A DNA stretch of 64,000 bases, from NCBI GenBank assembly GCA_000597885.1, contig CP004371.1, forward strand, positions 5,720,001-5,784,000. The letters are read 5' to 3'. The first letter of the stretch is position 1. Every line of letters starts with the position of its first letter. Shown one piece after another: positions 34,169 to 43,155 of this stretch. The notes under the pieces were generated by a model. It had not been told where the DNA came from. It saw only the letters and a program-made list of their open reading frames with translations, and did not search any database. The stretch comes from Flammeovirgaceae bacterium 311. GTDB taxonomy: Bacteria; Bacteroidota; Bacteroidia; Cytophagales; Cyclobacteriaceae. A program made the translations under genes and the position numbers.

Positions 34169-35107
34169 ATGATAAGAAGAGATTTTTTAACTAAGAGCTT
34201 ACTGACAGGCGGTGCAATCGTTTCAGGGGCGTTTGGTGTGGCAGAAAAGTCTGTAGTTGTTCCTGTGCAAAAGCCGGCAGGCCTTGATAAAAATAAATTC
34301 AACCTGACCTATGCACCCCATTTTGGGATGTTTGAAAATCTGGCTGGAAAAGACCTGATGGACCAGCTGACATTTATGGCAGAGCATGGATTTATGGCGC
34401 TGGAGGATAACCACCTGATGAAAAAAGAGGTGTCTGTGCAGGAAAAGATTGGCAACAGACTGGCAAATCTGGGAATGCAGATGGGTGTTTTTGTGATCGA
34501 TGCAGGTGATAACTGGAAGCCATCCTTAAGCACAGGCAAAAAAGAATACCTTGACAATTTTACAGCCACCTGTAAGAAAGCGGTGGAGGCTGCAAAGCGG
34601 GTAAATGGAAAGTGGATAACCGTAGTGCCCGGATATTACGAACGAAAGCTCCCCATGGGTATCCAGACCTCCAATGTGCTGGAGGCCCTGCGTCGTGGAG
34701 CCGAAATCTTTGAGCCACATGGACTGGTAATGGTGCTGGAACCCCTTAGTGATACCCCGGACCTTTTCCTGCGGAATTCGGACCAGACTTATATGATATG
34801 CAAGGCTGTTGACAGCCCCTCCTGTAAGCTGCTGTATGATGTTTACCACATGCAGCGAAACGAAGGTAATATCCTTAGCCAGATGGAGTTGACCTGGGAT
34901 GAAATTGCCTACATACAAATAGGAGATAACCCCGGCCGTAATGAACCAACCACCGGAGAAATTAACTACAAAAATGTGTTCAGCTACATTTATAAAAAAG
35001 GCTATAAAGGTGTGCTGGGCATGGAGCATGGCGTTGCCGGGGCAGGAGGAGAAGGCGAATCGGCATTGATAAATGCCTATAAGCAGGTAGATGATTTTCT
35101 GGTATAG
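34169..35107 (+). CDS. TIM-barrel sugar isomerase, hydroxypyruvate-isomerase-like, probably Tat-exported
   Basis: The 312-residue protein begins MIRRDFLTKSLLTGGAIVSG, a twin-arginine signal of the kind common in this phylum. It then shows an AP-endonuclease-2-type TIM barrel with metal-site segments such as VMVLEPLSDTPD, CKLLYDVYHMQRNEG, YIQIGDNPGRNEPTTGEINY and GVLGMEHGVAGAGGEGESA. These match the hydroxypyruvate isomerase (Hyi/OtnI) pattern best, but the substrate of the exported Bacteroidota forms is not established. It is followed 51 bp later by a ROK kinase on the same strand, and a SIS isomerase comes next, so sugar conversion is the common theme. Confidence 0.87.
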   Translation: MIRRDFLTKSLLTGGAIVSGAFGVAEKSVVVPVQKPAGLDKNKFNLTYAPHFGMFENLAGKDLMDQLTFMAEHGFMALEDNHLMKKEVSVQEKIGNRLANLGMQMGVFVIDAGDNWKPSLSTGKKEYLDNFTATCKKAVEAAKRVNGKWITVVPGYYERKLPMGIQTSNVLEALRRGAEIFEPHGLVMVLEPLSDTPDLFLRNSDQTYMICKAVDSPSCKLLYDVYHMQRNEGNILSQMELTWDEIAYIQIGDNPGRNEPTTGEINYKNVFSYIYKKGYKGVLGMEHGVAGAGGEGESALINAYKQVDDFLV

Positions 35108-35158
35108 AAAGTTTCTGATCTGCCAGGCCTGCCGGGGCAGCACAAAAATCCGATTAAG

Positions 35159-36127
35159 ATGGAAAAAGAATTTATAGGCATTGAAATAGGCGGTACTAAA
35201 CTGCAGGTGGTAACCGGAGATGGTTCAGGCATGATCCATGAACGGCTTCGGTATGCTATTGTAAAGGAGAATGGTGCGGAAGGCATAAAAAAACAAATTG
35301 ATGAAGCCCTGAACATTTTACAGTCCAGAATTCGACCCCTGGCTGTAGGCATCGGGTTTGGTGGCCCTGTTAACCGGGAGACTGGTAAAATCAGCCTTTC
35401 TTTTCATATAGAAGGCTGGGCAGATTTTGATCTGGTGCACTGGCTGCATGCCAGGGTAAAGGTTCCTGTTTTTATTGAGAATGATGGAAATGTTGCTGCC
35501 CTGGGCGAAGCAAAGCATGGAGCAGGCAGAGATTACAGAGATGTTTTTTATATCACATTAGGGAGTGGCGTGGGTGGTGGCCTTGTGAATAAGGGACGGA
35601 TTTACCATGGTGCTTTCCCTGGTGAAGCAGAAATCGGACATGTTCGACTAGACCGGCTGGGAAGCACGATGGAAACTAACTGTTCAGGCTGGTCGGTAGA
35701 CAGGAAGATCCGGGAAGCAATTACAGGCGGGACGGATAGTCTGCTGGGGCAGCTGGCCAAAGATGCAGGTAGAGCTGAGGCAAGGTATTTAGGGCCTGCT
35801 CTGGAGCAGGGAGATTCCCTGGCAAAGCAGATCCTGCAGGAAACAGGAGCGGATATTGCTTTTGGCCTTTCTCATGTAGTTCATTTATTTCATCCGGAAA
35901 TCATTATTCTTGGTGGGGGACTTTCGCTCATTGGAGAGCCATTACGGGCTGTTGTTGAAGCTGAACTCCGGCCTTACCTGATGGAGGCCTTTTTACCCGG
36001 CCCACAAGTTGTTTTGTCGCACCTAAAGGAAGATGCTGTGCCTGCCGGGGCTTTAGCACTGGCCTCCCAGATGCATACCCAGCTGGCTGATACAGCTGAT
36101 CATCGGATAGCTGATGCTGCTTTTTAG
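35159..36127 (+). CDS. ROK-family sugar kinase, glucokinase-like
   Basis: The 322-residue protein starts with the ATP-binding loop IEIGGTKLQVVTGDG (about 8-22). It has the sugar-binding ENDGNVAALGEAKHGAG and GSGVGGGLVNKGRIYHG, and the ROK signature region GEAEIGHVRLD. The usual zinc-binding CxCGxxGC cluster is reduced to a single cysteine in METNCSGW, so zinc is probably not bound in the standard way. It is expected to phosphorylate glucose or a related hexose or amino sugar in the cytosol. Its place between an exported isomerase and a SIS-domain gene suggests use in a dedicated sugar pathway rather than general glycolysis. Confidence 0.93.
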   Translation: MEKEFIGIEIGGTKLQVVTGDGSGMIHERLRYAIVKENGAEGIKKQIDEALNILQSRIRPLAVGIGFGGPVNRETGKISLSFHIEGWADFDLVHWLHARVKVPVFIENDGNVAALGEAKHGAGRDYRDVFYITLGSGVGGGLVNKGRIYHGAFPGEAEIGHVRLDRLGSTMETNCSGWSVDRKIREAITGGTDSLLGQLAKDAGRAEARYLGPALEQGDSLAKQILQETGADIAFGLSHVVHLFHPEIIILGGGLSLIGEPLRAVVEAELRPYLMEAFLPGPQVVLSHLKEDAVPAGALALASQMHTQLADTADHRIADAAF

Positions 36128-36281
36128 CGAATGCTGAGCATCACTACATTAGCAATGCTGCTCTTTCGGAATGCTTGTATTCCTTTCAGCACTTTAGTAC
36201 TTGTTAAACCATTAGTTTTTACCTGAAGTGAAAACTGCCAAATTAAAAGATAAAGGCTACACACCTTTAAATCATATCTAT

Positions 36282-36857
36282 ATGAATCATTATGTTTCTG
36301 AATACCTCACCCAGCAAAAGGCTGCATTAGATTCAATCCCTGTAGAAGAGGTGTCCAGGCTGATTGAAAAGTTCAGGCAGGCCCTGGAAGAAAACAGCCA
36401 GATCTTTGTGATTGGCAATGGTGGTAGTGCAGCTAATGCCTCCCATTTTATAACAGACCTGGGTAAAGGAGCCTCTGATAAAACCATGAAGCGCTTCCGT
36501 TGCCTGTCGTTAAATGATAACATCAGCTGGATTACTGCCCTCGGCAATGACTATGCCTATGAAGATGTTTTTGTGCGGCAGTTAATGAATTTTGCTAAAC
36601 CCGGAGATTTAGTCCTGGCGATGAGTGTGAGCGGAAACTCACCAAACCTGGTGAAGGCTGTAGAATGGGCAAAGCATAACAATGTTTATACGGTTTCACT
36701 GGTAGGTGCCAGAAAGGGCCGCCTGGCAGAAATTTCTGACCACACCATTGTTATCGATTCTACTCATTACGGCAGAGTGGAAGATGCTCATATGGGCATT
36801 TGCCATATTCTGTGCTATGCATTCATGGAGAATCCTGATGAGCTCCATCCGGCGTAG
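36282..36857 (+). CDS. SIS-domain phosphosugar isomerase, GmhA-like
   Basis: The 191-residue protein is a single SIS domain with the signature VIGNGGSAANASHFITDLG (about 41-59), DLVLAMSVSGNSPNLVKAVE and a C-terminal HMGICHILCYAFME helix. These match phosphoheptose isomerase (GmhA) and related ketose/aldose phosphate isomerases. The frame is open to a GTG 18 codons upstream (36228), but the domain begins at the ATG at 36282, which is preferred; neither start has a Shine-Dalgarno. No other heptose genes are nearby, so conversion of a different sugar phosphate, made by the adjacent ROK kinase, is quite possible. Confidence 0.9.
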   Translation: MNHYVSEYLTQQKAALDSIPVEEVSRLIEKFRQALEENSQIFVIGNGGSAANASHFITDLGKGASDKTMKRFRCLSLNDNISWITALGNDYAYEDVFVRQLMNFAKPGDLVLAMSVSGNSPNLVKAVEWAKHNNVYTVSLVGARKGRLAEISDHTIVIDSTHYGRVEDAHMGICHILCYAFMENPDELHPA

Positions 36858-37094
36858 CAAATACTATTTTAAAGCTTAGGACGCCTGTGGAGACCTGGTA
36901 AATGTTTTTCCTGACAGGTTGAAGCTTTTAAGAGCAGCTTTGAGGAATGTAATACTGGAGGCCATATACCCATTGAGCAGGAAATATTGCTATACGTCAA
37001 TGCACCCACCAGTAGAAGCCTGTGACCAAAGGATACTAACTCTAAATTTATTTATGCTATATAATTATAGTTAAGGTTTTAAATACTTTCTGCT

Positions 37095-37913
37095 ATGGAT
37101 ACCCTACAATTGCCTGCCCTGGATGATTACAGACTTATCAGCGAAGCACAAAAAAAGGAGTTTCGGAGTAATGGGCATACCCTGACTCCCAACCTGCTTA
37201 ATCCTGAAGAGGCAGCACTCTACAGAGATGTTATATTAGAAGCTGCAACTAAGTACAATACTGAAAAGCGCAGGCTGGAAGAAAGGGATACTTATGGTAA
37301 AGCCTTTTTGCAGATCATGGACCTGTACAAAATGGATGATAAGGTTAGAAAGTTTACACTGGCCAAACGTTTTGCAAAGGTTGCAGCAGAATTGCTGGGG
37401 GTGAAAAATGTACGTATTTATCATGACCAGGCCCTATATAAAGAACCGGGCGGAGGCATTACGCCATGGCACCAGGATCAGTATTACTGGCCCCTGGATA
37501 CAAATAACACCATTACTATGTGGATGCCCCTGATCGATATTTCAGAAGAGATGGGAATGTTAACTTTTGCGTCAGGCTCTCATCTGGATGGCTTTGTTGA
37601 GAATCTGGAGATTTCTGATGAATCGGAGCAAATCTTGCAGAACTATGTAAAATCTAGAGGGTTTGATATTGTTCGCCCTAAATCCATGAAGGCAGGGGAT
37701 GCCACTTGGCACTACGGCTGGACCCTTCATTCTGCACCGGGTAACCAATCCAAAGAAACCACCAGAGAAGTGATGACAGTCATTTATTTTGCCGATGGTG
37801 CACGTGTTACCGAACCACAGAATAAGTGGCAGGAAAACGACAGACTTACGCATTTGTGTGGAACAGAAGTAGGAAAACTTGCCGCTTCCAAGGCAAATCC
37901 GCTGGTATTGTAA
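37095..37913 (+). CDS. Phytanoyl-CoA dioxygenase (PhyH) family oxygenase
   Basis: The 272-residue protein is a cupin-type Fe(II)/2-oxoglutarate dioxygenase. The iron ligands are visible as H126 and D128 in TPWHQDQYYWP and H212 in WTLHSAPGN, and R224 lies 12 residues later where 2-oxoglutarate is bound. It has no signal peptide. Members hydroxylate small molecules such as phytanoyl-CoA or ectoine; the substrate here cannot be read from the sequence. It is the fourth plus-strand gene in a row after the isomerase, ROK and SIS genes, with a 237-bp gap, so it may have its own promoter. Confidence 0.9.
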   Translation: MDTLQLPALDDYRLISEAQKKEFRSNGHTLTPNLLNPEEAALYRDVILEAATKYNTEKRRLEERDTYGKAFLQIMDLYKMDDKVRKFTLAKRFAKVAAELLGVKNVRIYHDQALYKEPGGGITPWHQDQYYWPLDTNNTITMWMPLIDISEEMGMLTFASGSHLDGFVENLEISDESEQILQNYVKSRGFDIVRPKSMKAGDATWHYGWTLHSAPGNQSKETTREVMTVIYFADGARVTEPQNKWQENDRLTHLCGTEVGKLAASKANPLVL

Positions 37914-38070
37914 CGCTAAACTGATTACAGTTTTGTAGGGCTGCCATTGAGGATGTTAAAGGAGCTTTTTTATTGAGGAGCATAAAGGCTATGTCCATAA
38001 GTACAGCGCAATAAGCTGTAGCATTACGCCAGCATAAAGCCTGGCCTTAATTTTTTATTTAAAAACTATC

Positions 38071-40362
38071 ATGATGAAATATACTGCACAGTGGCTGTTT
38101 TGCCTGATGCTGCTTTTAGCCTTTGATGGCTATGCCCAGCAGCAGAAAAAAGCCGGTATGCCTCCGATTATTCCTATTGGATTGGATGCTTACCGGATGT
38201 GGGACCAATTACCAATGCAAAGAATTGGTGTGCGTGCTTATATGCGGAGTACCTACGATCGTGAGGGAGGTAACCAGTCTGCAGATGCCAGTCACTATCT
38301 TTTTGCCAATGAAGAAGATCACAATGTTTCACTGGATGTAAAGGGTCGTGGGGTATTTTACTTCTTCCGGGCCAATCACTGGCATGGCAGTCCCTGGCAT
38401 TTCATTGTGGATGGACGGGATTATGTTGTAAAGGAAACAGGCACAGATGATCCCGTACATGCTAAGAAAACTTTAAAGAAAACAAACTACATTCCCGAAA
38501 AGCCCTTTCCCGAACCCCTGGCCTGGACCTGGAGTACTACCAAAGGGGCAAACCTGATCTGGACACCCATGCCGTTTGAGGAGTCGTTCCGGATCGCGTA
38601 TTCGCGCACCCGCTATGGAACGGGCTACTACATTTATCATTTGTATGCTAATGAGGAAAACCTCTCCCAGCCCATTCAGTCATGGAACGCAGGTATGGTA
38701 CCAGCACAGGAGGTGGTGGAGCTGATAAGCCGTGCAGGAACAGATATTGCTCCGATGAACATCAGGAAAAAGACAGGCAAACTGAAGCTGAATAAAGAAA
38801 GGTTGCAGCTTGCCGCTATTAAATCACAACCGGCCGCTGTAAGGGCAATAAAATTTACCATTCCTCTTGATAAAGCTGAAGAACTGGAGCGTATGCGCCT
38901 GCAGGTAACCTGGGATAATGCTGAGCAGCCTTCCATAGATGCACCTTTGTGTCTTTTTTTTGGTGCCGGCACCTTTTATAACCGCGAAGAACGTGAGTAT
39001 CTGGTAAAAGGCTTTCCAATTAACATCCGCTACGATTACGCAAATAATAAAGTAGAGCTGGCCTGCTATTATCCCATGCCTTTTTTCAAATCTGCGCTGT
39101 TCGAGCTGACAGGCATCAATCCGGGTGATACGGAAATCTCTTACGAAATCAGGTATGAGCCCTATAAATCTGAAGCTGACTATAGCAGTTACTTTCATGC
39201 CACCTACCGTGATATGCCAGCGCCAGAACTCGGTAAGGACCTTGTTTTTTTAGACACCCGCGGGGTAGAAGGGCATGAGGAGTGGTCCGGGAATTTTGTA
39301 GGCACTTCCTTTATATTCTCTCACAATGCTTTTCTGAAGACCCTGGAGGGAGATCCCAGGTTCTTTTTTGACGATAGTAAGACCCCGCAGGCATATGGAA
39401 CCGGCACCGAGGAGTGGGGTGGAGGCGGCGATTACTGGGGGCACCAGAACATGACCCTGCCCTTTGTAGGGCATCCTTGTGGTGCGCCCAGCAAGGAGGA
39501 GGCAAAAAATGAAAAAGATCTGATAGAATCTGCTTACCGCTTTTTGATAGGAGATTTAATGCCATTTGGTAAGCGGGCCGTTATTGGGTTTGAACATGGA
39601 GGCGAGAACCTGTCTACAGAACATTATGAATCTGTTACCTACTGGTATGGCTTGCCGGCACCTTCCCTGGTGAAAACAGATGAAATTGATATAGGCAATC
39701 TGTCTAGTGAGCAAAGTCATGCCTACCATTCGCCGCAGGCATCGGAGGTAACAACCATTCAATCGCGTTATGAGTGGGGCATCGATACCTACCCGCATGG
39801 ATTATGGGGAATGAGCCGCGAACAGGTGCCCGGTTATGATAAGATGATAGGGCAGGAGGTATACCCTGCACATGAAGAGACTGGTCGTAGCACACGGGGT
39901 GTTTCAGAATTTACAGTTCAGCTCGATCGGGATAATCTGGGTGCTCTGTTGCGCAGAACTTTAGACTATAGCTTTCCAAATCAAACGGCAGAAGTGTATA
40001 TTTCAGATGCAAGCTTACTGGCAGATGCCGGATCTGATCAGGGGGCAGGTACTCCTTTATGGGAATTTGCTGGAATTTGGTATCTGGCCGGATCCAATAC
40101 TGCTATTTATTCTGATCCGGCCGGAGAACTGGAAAAGCGATTGCTCAGAACCAAAACAAGTAACCGGCGCTTTCGCGATGATGAATTTCTGGTACCGGCC
40201 CGCTTAACTAAAAACCGCTCCGCCATCAGGGTGAGAATAAAGTTTGTGCCTGATGAGCAGCAGTTGTTTCCAGACTTTCCTTTTCCTAAGGAAAGTACCT
40301 GGAGTGAATTGCGATACCAGGTCTATAGTTATATCAGGCCAAAGTTTTCAGTAAAAAATTGA
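38071..40362 (+). CDS. GH172/DUF2961 family exported glycoside hydrolase
   Basis: The 763-residue protein has a signal peptide (about 1-22, AFDGYAQQ). A DUF2961 catalytic-type domain contains STYDREGGNQSADASHYL, VKGRGVFYFFRANHWHGSPW and the metal/acidic region YGTGTEEWGGGGDYWGHQN. This family was named GH172 after members were found to act on fructofuranose-containing glycans. It is longer than single-domain members (about 400 residues) because it has a two-lobed second half (about 400-763). It is probably periplasmic, and releases furanose or other side sugars. Two consecutive ATG codons at 38071 and 38074 are both possible starts. Confidence 0.88.
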   Translation: MMKYTAQWLFCLMLLLAFDGYAQQQKKAGMPPIIPIGLDAYRMWDQLPMQRIGVRAYMRSTYDREGGNQSADASHYLFANEEDHNVSLDVKGRGVFYFFRANHWHGSPWHFIVDGRDYVVKETGTDDPVHAKKTLKKTNYIPEKPFPEPLAWTWSTTKGANLIWTPMPFEESFRIAYSRTRYGTGYYIYHLYANEENLSQPIQSWNAGMVPAQEVVELISRAGTDIAPMNIRKKTGKLKLNKERLQLAAIKSQPAAVRAIKFTIPLDKAEELERMRLQVTWDNAEQPSIDAPLCLFFGAGTFYNREEREYLVKGFPINIRYDYANNKVELACYYPMPFFKSALFELTGINPGDTEISYEIRYEPYKSEADYSSYFHATYRDMPAPELGKDLVFLDTRGVEGHEEWSGNFVGTSFIFSHNAFLKTLEGDPRFFFDDSKTPQAYGTGTEEWGGGGDYWGHQNMTLPFVGHPCGAPSKEEAKNEKDLIESAYRFLIGDLMPFGKRAVIGFEHGGENLSTEHYESVTYWYGLPAPSLVKTDEIDIGNLSSEQSHAYHSPQASEVTTIQSRYEWGIDTYPHGLWGMSREQVPGYDKMIGQEVYPAHEETGRSTRGVSEFTVQLDRDNLGALLRRTLDYSFPNQTAEVYISDASLLADAGSDQGAGTPLWEFAGIWYLAGSNTAIYSDPAGELEKRLLRTKTSNRRFRDDEFLVPARLTKNRSAIRVRIKFVPDEQQLFPDFPFPKESTWSELRYQVYSYIRPKFSVKN

Positions 40363-40387
40363 TTTTAATGTAAGCTTGGGTGTTATT

Positions 40388-40412
40388 GCCGGAGTGTGTA
40401 TCCGGCGCTTTT
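40388..40412 (+). terminator. Terminator-like hairpin after the GH172 gene
   Basis: The stem GCCGGA / TCCGGC has a 7-base loop and ends GCTTTT. A GTG at 40396 that could extend the following gene lies inside this stem. Confidence 0.65.
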
Positions 40413-40437
40413 AGAAGCACCATGCAGGAGTTATAAA

Positions 40438-42126
40438 ATGACGCTACAAAACAGACGACAATTTCTTAAAAAAGCCGGGCCGCTGGGGCTGATGCCATTA
40501 GTGCCGGCTTTATCATTTAGAGACTTCTTTAGAACTTCACCGGATCTTATTTTATATAATGCCAACATCATTACCGTAAATCCCGATCAGCCACAGGCAG
40601 AGGCACTGGCTGTTATAGGCGACCGTATTGTAGCTGTTGGCAGTAACCGGGAAATACGGCGGCTAGCAGGTGCACGTACCAGAAAAGTAGATATAGGAGG
40701 TAAGGTGGTAACCCCCGGCTTTATTGATGCGCATGCACATCCCCTTACTGCTGGAAAAGGTCATTTACGTAGTCTGGATGCAGACTTGCGTTCTATAAAA
40801 GCCATACAGGAGCTGATTCGTGAAAAAGCTGCCAAAACTCCTCCCGGCCATATGATATCTGCCTTTAAATATGATGATACCAAAACCACTGACGGCCGCA
40901 AACTAAACCGCTACGACCTGGATGCCGCAGCACCCAACCACCTGGTGCAGGTATGGCACAGGGGCGGACATTCTGTATATGTTAATTCAAGGGCTTTGGA
41001 GCTAATGGGCTATACGCGTGATACTCCGGACCCTGAAGGTGGAAAAATCATAAAAGATCCGGAGACAGGGCTTCCAACCGGCGAGCTTCTCGAAACCGCA
41101 TATGCCCCAATGGATAAGCTTGATCCTAATCCCACTCCTCCAGGTAAAGAAGATGATCAGGAGGCTGTTAAGCTCATCTCTCAGTTAATGAACAGAGCTG
41201 GTATCACTTCGGTAACCGAAGCCTATGGCTCTCCGCAATCGCTGATCACTTACCAGGATGCTCAAAAGGCTGGTAAACTATCACTTCGTATTTATTCCCT
41301 TATTGGTACCTCAAGAGTTGATAAAATGATTGATGCCGGTATGCGCACGGGCTTTGGCGATGAGTGGGTCAGGATAGGTGGTATGAAAATTACCTGCGAT
41401 GGCTCAATCTCTGAAAGGACAGCCCGCCTATCGGAACCCTACATCGGAAGGCCTGATGATTATGGAATCATCAGAAATGATGAAGAAGACCTGTATGAAA
41501 ATTCCATAAGAGCCCATAAGGCAGACTGGCAGATCGCCATTCACGCCAATGGCGATGTTGCTGTTGATAAAGCCCTGAGTGTATTTGAGCGCTTACAGGC
41601 AGAATACCCTCGTAAAGATCCCCGCTTCAGAATAGAGCACTGCACGGTTGTTAACAATGATCTGATCCGGAGAATGAAAGCTTTGAACGTGATACCCAAC
41701 CCATTCTCTACCTATGTGTATTTTCATGGAGAAAAAATGAAAGAGTATGGGGCTAAGCGGGTAGAAAATATGTTTGCGGTGCGCAGTTTTCTGGATGCCG
41801 GGCTAAAACCCACCCAAACTTCTGATTATGTACCGGGGCCGTTCGAGCCGATGATGGCTATACAATCCAGCGTTACCCGCACCGATATTCATGGCGATGT
41901 TTGGGGGCCAAGCCAGAAAATAACAGTTGAGGAGGCCATCAAGGTAGGAACCATTCATGGGGCCTATGCTTCCTACGAGGAGGATATCAAAGGATCGCTG
42001 GAAGTTGGGAAATTGTCTGATTTAGTAGTACTGGGTGCAGACCCCAGGAAAGTGGATCCGTTCGATATCATCAATATACCCATAGAACGTACGATGGTAG
42101 GCGGAAAATGGGTGTACGAATCTTAA
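40438..42126 (+). CDS. Exported amidohydrolase, YtcJ-like
   Basis: The 562-residue protein begins MTLQNRRQFLKKAGPLGLMP, a twin-arginine signal, followed by an amidohydrolase of the YtcJ/Amidohydro_3 type. The metal-binding H99 and H101 are in FIDAHAHPLT, further motifs are VWHRGGHSVYVNSRAL, IAIHANGDVAVDKAL and FRIEHCTV, and the C-terminal SDYVPGPFEPM and GKLSDLVVLGADP are typical. AGGAG at 40426-40430, seven bases before ATG 40438, fixes the start; a longer frame from 40396 begins inside the terminator hairpin. Such enzymes hydrolyse amide or imide bonds of small molecules. The substrate is unknown. Confidence 0.92.
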   Translation: MTLQNRRQFLKKAGPLGLMPLVPALSFRDFFRTSPDLILYNANIITVNPDQPQAEALAVIGDRIVAVGSNREIRRLAGARTRKVDIGGKVVTPGFIDAHAHPLTAGKGHLRSLDADLRSIKAIQELIREKAAKTPPGHMISAFKYDDTKTTDGRKLNRYDLDAAAPNHLVQVWHRGGHSVYVNSRALELMGYTRDTPDPEGGKIIKDPETGLPTGELLETAYAPMDKLDPNPTPPGKEDDQEAVKLISQLMNRAGITSVTEAYGSPQSLITYQDAQKAGKLSLRIYSLIGTSRVDKMIDAGMRTGFGDEWVRIGGMKITCDGSISERTARLSEPYIGRPDDYGIIRNDEEDLYENSIRAHKADWQIAIHANGDVAVDKALSVFERLQAEYPRKDPRFRIEHCTVVNNDLIRRMKALNVIPNPFSTYVYFHGEKMKEYGAKRVENMFAVRSFLDAGLKPTQTSDYVPGPFEPMMAIQSSVTRTDIHGDVWGPSQKITVEEAIKVGTIHGAYASYEEDIKGSLEVGKLSDLVVLGADPRKVDPFDIINIPIERTMVGGKWVYES

Positions 42127-42175
42127 CGCGTAACTATTGTGATCAATGAAAGGGGAGGAGGCGAGCAGAAAACAT

Positions 42176-42200
42176 AGATTTACTGTCCGGCAGTAAATCT
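42176..42200. terminator. Bidirectional hairpin between amidohydrolase and lrp-like gene
   Basis: A perfect 10-bp stem (AGATTTACTG / CAGTAAATCT) with a 5-base loop lies between convergent genes. The flanking T-tracts are short. Confidence 0.7.
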
Positions 42201-42214
42201 CTGTATCAAAAAAA

Positions 42215-42688
42215 TCACTTTAACAGGTAAAGGTCTGGCTGGGCGTATTTAAGTACTTTGAAATACATATCTGCCTTGGTTTTATTGATTCCCTCTATTG
42301 GAGAAATTCTTTCGTTGATGAGCTGAATCAAATGGTTATTATCCCGGCACATAACGTCTACCTCTATATCATAGCTTCCTGAGGTAATGGCCAAAAAGCT
42401 GACTTCCTTAAACTCCAGTAACTTTTGGGCAACTTCTTCAATCAATTTAGCTGGCCGAACTGAGATGCGAATACTGGCGTATGCGTGAAAACCCACTTTT
42501 TCAGGATTTACCCTCCCAATGATCTGTATAGTTTTATCTTCAATCAGTTTAGTAACACGAGTTCTGATGGTGCTGATTGATACACCAAGTTCCTGTGCCA
42601 TAAGGGTGAAAGATTGCCGACCATCCTGCTGCAGTTGTACAAGAATAGAAAAATCTAATTCATCGAGCGGTGCATTGTTGTGGTTCAT
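42215..42688 (-). CDS. Lrp/AsnC-family transcriptional regulator
   Basis: The 157-residue protein has an N-terminal helix-turn-helix (about 8-55; LDELDFSILVQLQQDGRQSF and SISTIRTRVTKLIED) and a C-terminal RAM ligand-binding domain (about 68-150; SFLAITSGSYDIEVDVMC). The frame is open 13 codons upstream, but family members start near MNHNNAPLDELD, so ATG 42688 is chosen. Lrp-type proteins respond to amino acids and often act on amino-acid catabolic genes. The nearest candidate is the semialdehyde dehydrogenase, aminotransferase and amino-acid transporter operon at 47355. A perfect 12-bp inverted repeat lies 47 to 104 bp upstream and may mediate self-regulation. Confidence 0.93.
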   Translation of the reverse strand: MNHNNAPLDELDFSILVQLQQDGRQSFTLMAQELGVSISTIRTRVTKLIEDKTIQIIGRVNPEKVGFHAYASIRISVRPAKLIEEVAQKLLEFKEVSFLAITSGSYDIEVDVMCRDNNHLIQLINERISPIEGINKTKADMYFKVLKYAQPDLYLLK

Positions 42689-42734
42689 ATTTTTACAGCT
42701 CTGTCTGGTGATGATAATATTGATCAAAAAAAAC

Positions 42735-42792
42735 GATTTCCTTAATCAATAGGTTGCATTTAGGCATCGGCCTCCTCTGAATTAAGGAAATC
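42735..42792. promoter_or_regulatory. Perfect 12-bp inverted repeat upstream of the lrp-like gene
   Basis: GATTTCCTTAAT at 42735-42746 and ATTAAGGAAATC at 42781-42792 are exact inverted copies with a 34-base spacer. They lie upstream of the lrp-like start and so are good candidates for paired regulator sites or an RNA hairpin. The remainder of 42793-43155 is AT-rich and shows no gene or other clear feature. Confidence 0.55.
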
Positions 42793-43155
42793 AGAAGTAA
42801 AGATATCATATGTTTGGAATTTTTATCGCTTCTTTTTTTTCTCAGAAAAGCCAGGATATCCCCTTTTACAAATTGTAGTAAATATAGAAATGGTAAGTGA
42901 GCGTGACCTTCAGCCAGAGAAGCAGCCTTTTACATGGATGTATAATTGATGTTTACTTCATTATAGTAGTATGGTATTCACAATGCGCCACAGAAATTTT
43001 TGAACAGTAAGGATAAAAGTAGATAAAGCACCTGTTTTGAAATCAATGGTTAACAACGCTAACTGATCATTTATAAATTGTTATAATAAAAGGTGATTTG
43101 AATTTCTAAATAGTTTATGATTGTCTTAAAGGGTTAAATGTAGATGTGTTTTTCA

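Noticed and set aside
40396-40437. Upstream extension of the amidohydrolase from GTG 40396
   Set aside because: The GTG lies in a terminator stem, and AGGAG before ATG 40438 plus the Tat signal fix the later start.
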